A stretch of 6,120 nt of DNA from an uncultured Flavobacteriales bacterium (GTDB lineage: Bacteria; Bacteroidota; Bacteroidia; Flavobacteriales_D; Sanyastnellaceae), in NCBI GenBank assembly GCA_937890245.1, contig CALACF010000315.1:1-6120 (forward strand), in the 5' to 3' direction. The notes under the pieces are model-generated. The model searched no databases, was not told the DNA's origin, and saw nothing but the letters and a program-made list of their open reading frames with translations. Positions 5,235 through 6,120 of the stretch are shown one piece after another (the stretch's first letter is position 1; each line of letters starts with the position of its first letter). The translations under genes and the position numbers were made by a program.

Positions 5235-5867
5235 TCAGATACGCTGCAACTTGTCGAACACCATATGCATCGGAAGCCCCATCACCGTGTAGAAACTGCC
5301 TTCGAGTTTTTCGATGCCTGCAGCGCCGATTAGGTCCTGTGCCCCATACGAACCGGCCTTGTCGAGGGGTGCGCCAGATTCCACATAACGAGCAATCAAG
5401 GCCTCGGGCAGGGGCATGAAGGTGACCGCGACGGTGTCGTGGTAAGTTTTGATTTCCCTTTTGTGTGCCAATGTGAATGCAGTGGTCACTTTATGCGTTC
5501 GACCGCTCAACAGCCGGAGCATTCGTCGTGCGTCTTCGTTGTCGGTCGGCTTTTCGAGCGTGGCGCCGTCGAGCTGGACCACGGTGTCGCTCGTCAGCAC
5601 GACGTCTCGCTCGGGATCAATCTCAGCCTCCATGCTCGCCAAACATGCCCGCGCCTTCAACTCACTGACGTGCCGGGGGATGGCTGGCCCTTCCAGTTCG
5701 GCGGGCCAGGTCTCGTCGCAATCCACGGGGCGGACGATGAAGGGAAGGTCCAGCAATTCAATCAATTGCTTGCGTCGGGGGCTTTGGCTTGCCAAGATCA
5801 ATTGCCTTGTATGCCAATTGGGGAAAATGGGGAAAACCTTCGTGGAGTGCGTTGCTGAATTGGCCAT
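5235..5867 (-). CDS. maf: Maf-family nucleoside triphosphate pyrophosphatase
   Basis: A cytoplasmic house-cleaning enzyme that hydrolyses nucleoside triphosphates (dTTP, UTP or modified pyrimidine nucleotides in the YhdE type) to monophosphate and pyrophosphate. The 210 residues carry the family motifs in order: LILASQSPRRKQL (23-35), where the SxSPRR loop binds phosphate; SDTVV (93-97) with catalytic-type Asp94; LEKP (104-107); LSGRTHKV (120-127); and SGAPLDKAGSYGAQ near 165-178. The usual length is about 190-200; the extra residues lie at the N-terminus before LILAS, where no later ATG exists, so the start at 5867 is kept, though a non-ATG start is possible. It converges on selD and diverges from guaA with 24 nt between start codons. 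Its promoter must therefore lie within guaA coding sequence, and I could not identify one. The exact nucleotide preference cannot be read with certainty. Confidence 0.94.
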   Translation of the reverse strand: MANSATHSTKVFPIFPNWHTRQLILASQSPRRKQLIELLDLPFIVRPVDCDETWPAELEGPAIPRHVSELKARACLASMEAEIDPERDVVLTSDTVVQLDGATLEKPTDNEDARRMLRLLSGRTHKVTTAFTLAHKREIKTYHDTVAVTFMPLPEALIARYVESGAPLDKAGSYGAQDLIGAAGIEKLEGSFYTVMGLPMHMVFDKLQRI

Positions 5868-5884
5868 ATCGGGCGCTAATTTCG
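5852..5884 (+). promoter_or_regulatory. Weak candidate promoter for guaA, inside the start of maf
   Basis: TTG at 5852-5854, a 22-nt spacer, then TAATTTCG at 5877-5884 (7 of 8 positions of TAnnTTTG). The last bases share the TTCG variant seen before tRNA-Pro. Transcription would begin only a few bases before the guaA ATG, making the mRNA nearly leaderless. A promoter further inside maf is equally possible. Confidence 0.28.
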
Positions 5885-5891
5885 CGCAGCA

Positions 5892-6120
5892 ATGGACAGC
5901 ATCCTCATCTTAGATTTTGGATCTCAATACACGCAACTCATCGCCCGGCGCGTTCGGGAGTTGAACACGTATGCGGAGATCAAGCCCTACAACGGAAATT
6001 GGCGTGAACTTCTTGCCGCCGACCCCGCCGCCGATCCGCAAGAACGTGTCTGGAAAGGGGTGATTTTATCGGGAAGTCCACATAGCGTTCGGAATGCCGA
6101 CGCCCCCGCCCCGGACCTCG
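5892..6120 (+). CDS. guaA: GMP synthase (glutamine-hydrolysing), N-terminal part only
   Basis: It converts XMP to GMP using ATP and glutamine, the last step of guanine nucleotide synthesis in the cytoplasm. Only the first 76 codons are in the window; the frame is open at the right edge. The start MDSILILDFGSQYTQLIARR and the following VRELN are the signature opening of the class I glutamine amidotransferase domain, and GVILSGSPHSV (about 58-68) is the next conserved strand and loop. The active-site Cys, His and Glu and the ATP-pyrophosphatase domain lie beyond the edge. The short insertion before GVILSGSP and the SGSPxSV loop recall Bacteroidota GuaA as I remember it. It is divergent from maf with a 24-nt gap. 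No strong Shine-Dalgarno is visible, although GCAGCA precedes the ATG. Confidence 0.95.
   Translation, partial: MDSILILDFGSQYTQLIARRVRELNTYAEIKPYNGNWRELLAADPAADPQERVWKGVILSGSPHSVRNADAPAPDL

Noticed and set aside
5439..6007. Plus-strand frames of 63-154 codons across maf
   Set aside because: They are antisense shadows of a well-supported maf gene and run into guaA in the wrong frame.
1..6120. Insertion sequences, CRISPR arrays, phage or defence genes
   Set aside because: No transposase, spaced repeat array, integrase or defence-type domain was seen on either strand.

Overview
The window looks like a chromosomal segment of a Bacteroidota bacterium with a moderately high GC content. Three things point there. 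(1) Several candidate promoters fit the Bacteroidota sigma-A pattern TTG-N17-23-TAnnTTTG, two of them with a perfect -7 element. (2) The GuaA N-terminus resembles Bacteroidota sequences as I recall them. (3) The DEAD-box helicase carries DEVD in motif II, a variant I associate with Bacteroidota helicases. No database search was possible, so the phylum is an inference.

Layout. 1-1319 (minus) is a DEAD-box RNA helicase whose 3' end lies outside the window. It diverges from a short stretch (about 1469-1750) that begins with a clear FAD-binding N-terminus of a GMC oxidoreductase, then loses frame and stops: a decayed pseudogene with an apparently intact promoter. Its 3' part seems to contain the promoter of tRNA-Ser(GCU) (1764-1847), which is followed by a strong terminator. 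After about 200 nt with no convincing gene comes tRNA-Pro(UGG) (2093-2167) with its own promoter candidate and terminator. Then come an orphan single-domain response regulator (2302-2697), a possible 53-codon membrane-type small ORF (2733-2894), and a tight mnmH-selD pair (2848-5008). On the minus strand, maf (5867-5235) converges on selD and ends at a strand-specific terminator. guaA starts at 5892, divergent from maf with only 24 nt between them, and runs off the right edge.

How the genes work together. mnmH and selD form one functional unit. SelD makes selenophosphate from selenide and ATP, and MnmH uses it to convert 2-thiouridine to 2-selenouridine at the tRNA wobble position. SelD here has Cys, not selenocysteine, at its active site, so this cassette does not itself require selenoprotein synthesis. 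Maf (nucleotide pyrophosphatase) and GuaA (GMP synthase) are housekeeping nucleotide-metabolism genes. The helicase and the two tRNAs belong to general RNA and translation functions.

I found no insertion sequence, CRISPR array, phage gene or obviously new multi-gene system. The less ordinary signals are the GMC relic with live-looking promoters, the variant helicase motifs, the small ORF overlapping mnmH, a duplicated stop region at the end of selD, and the compact maf/guaA divergence.
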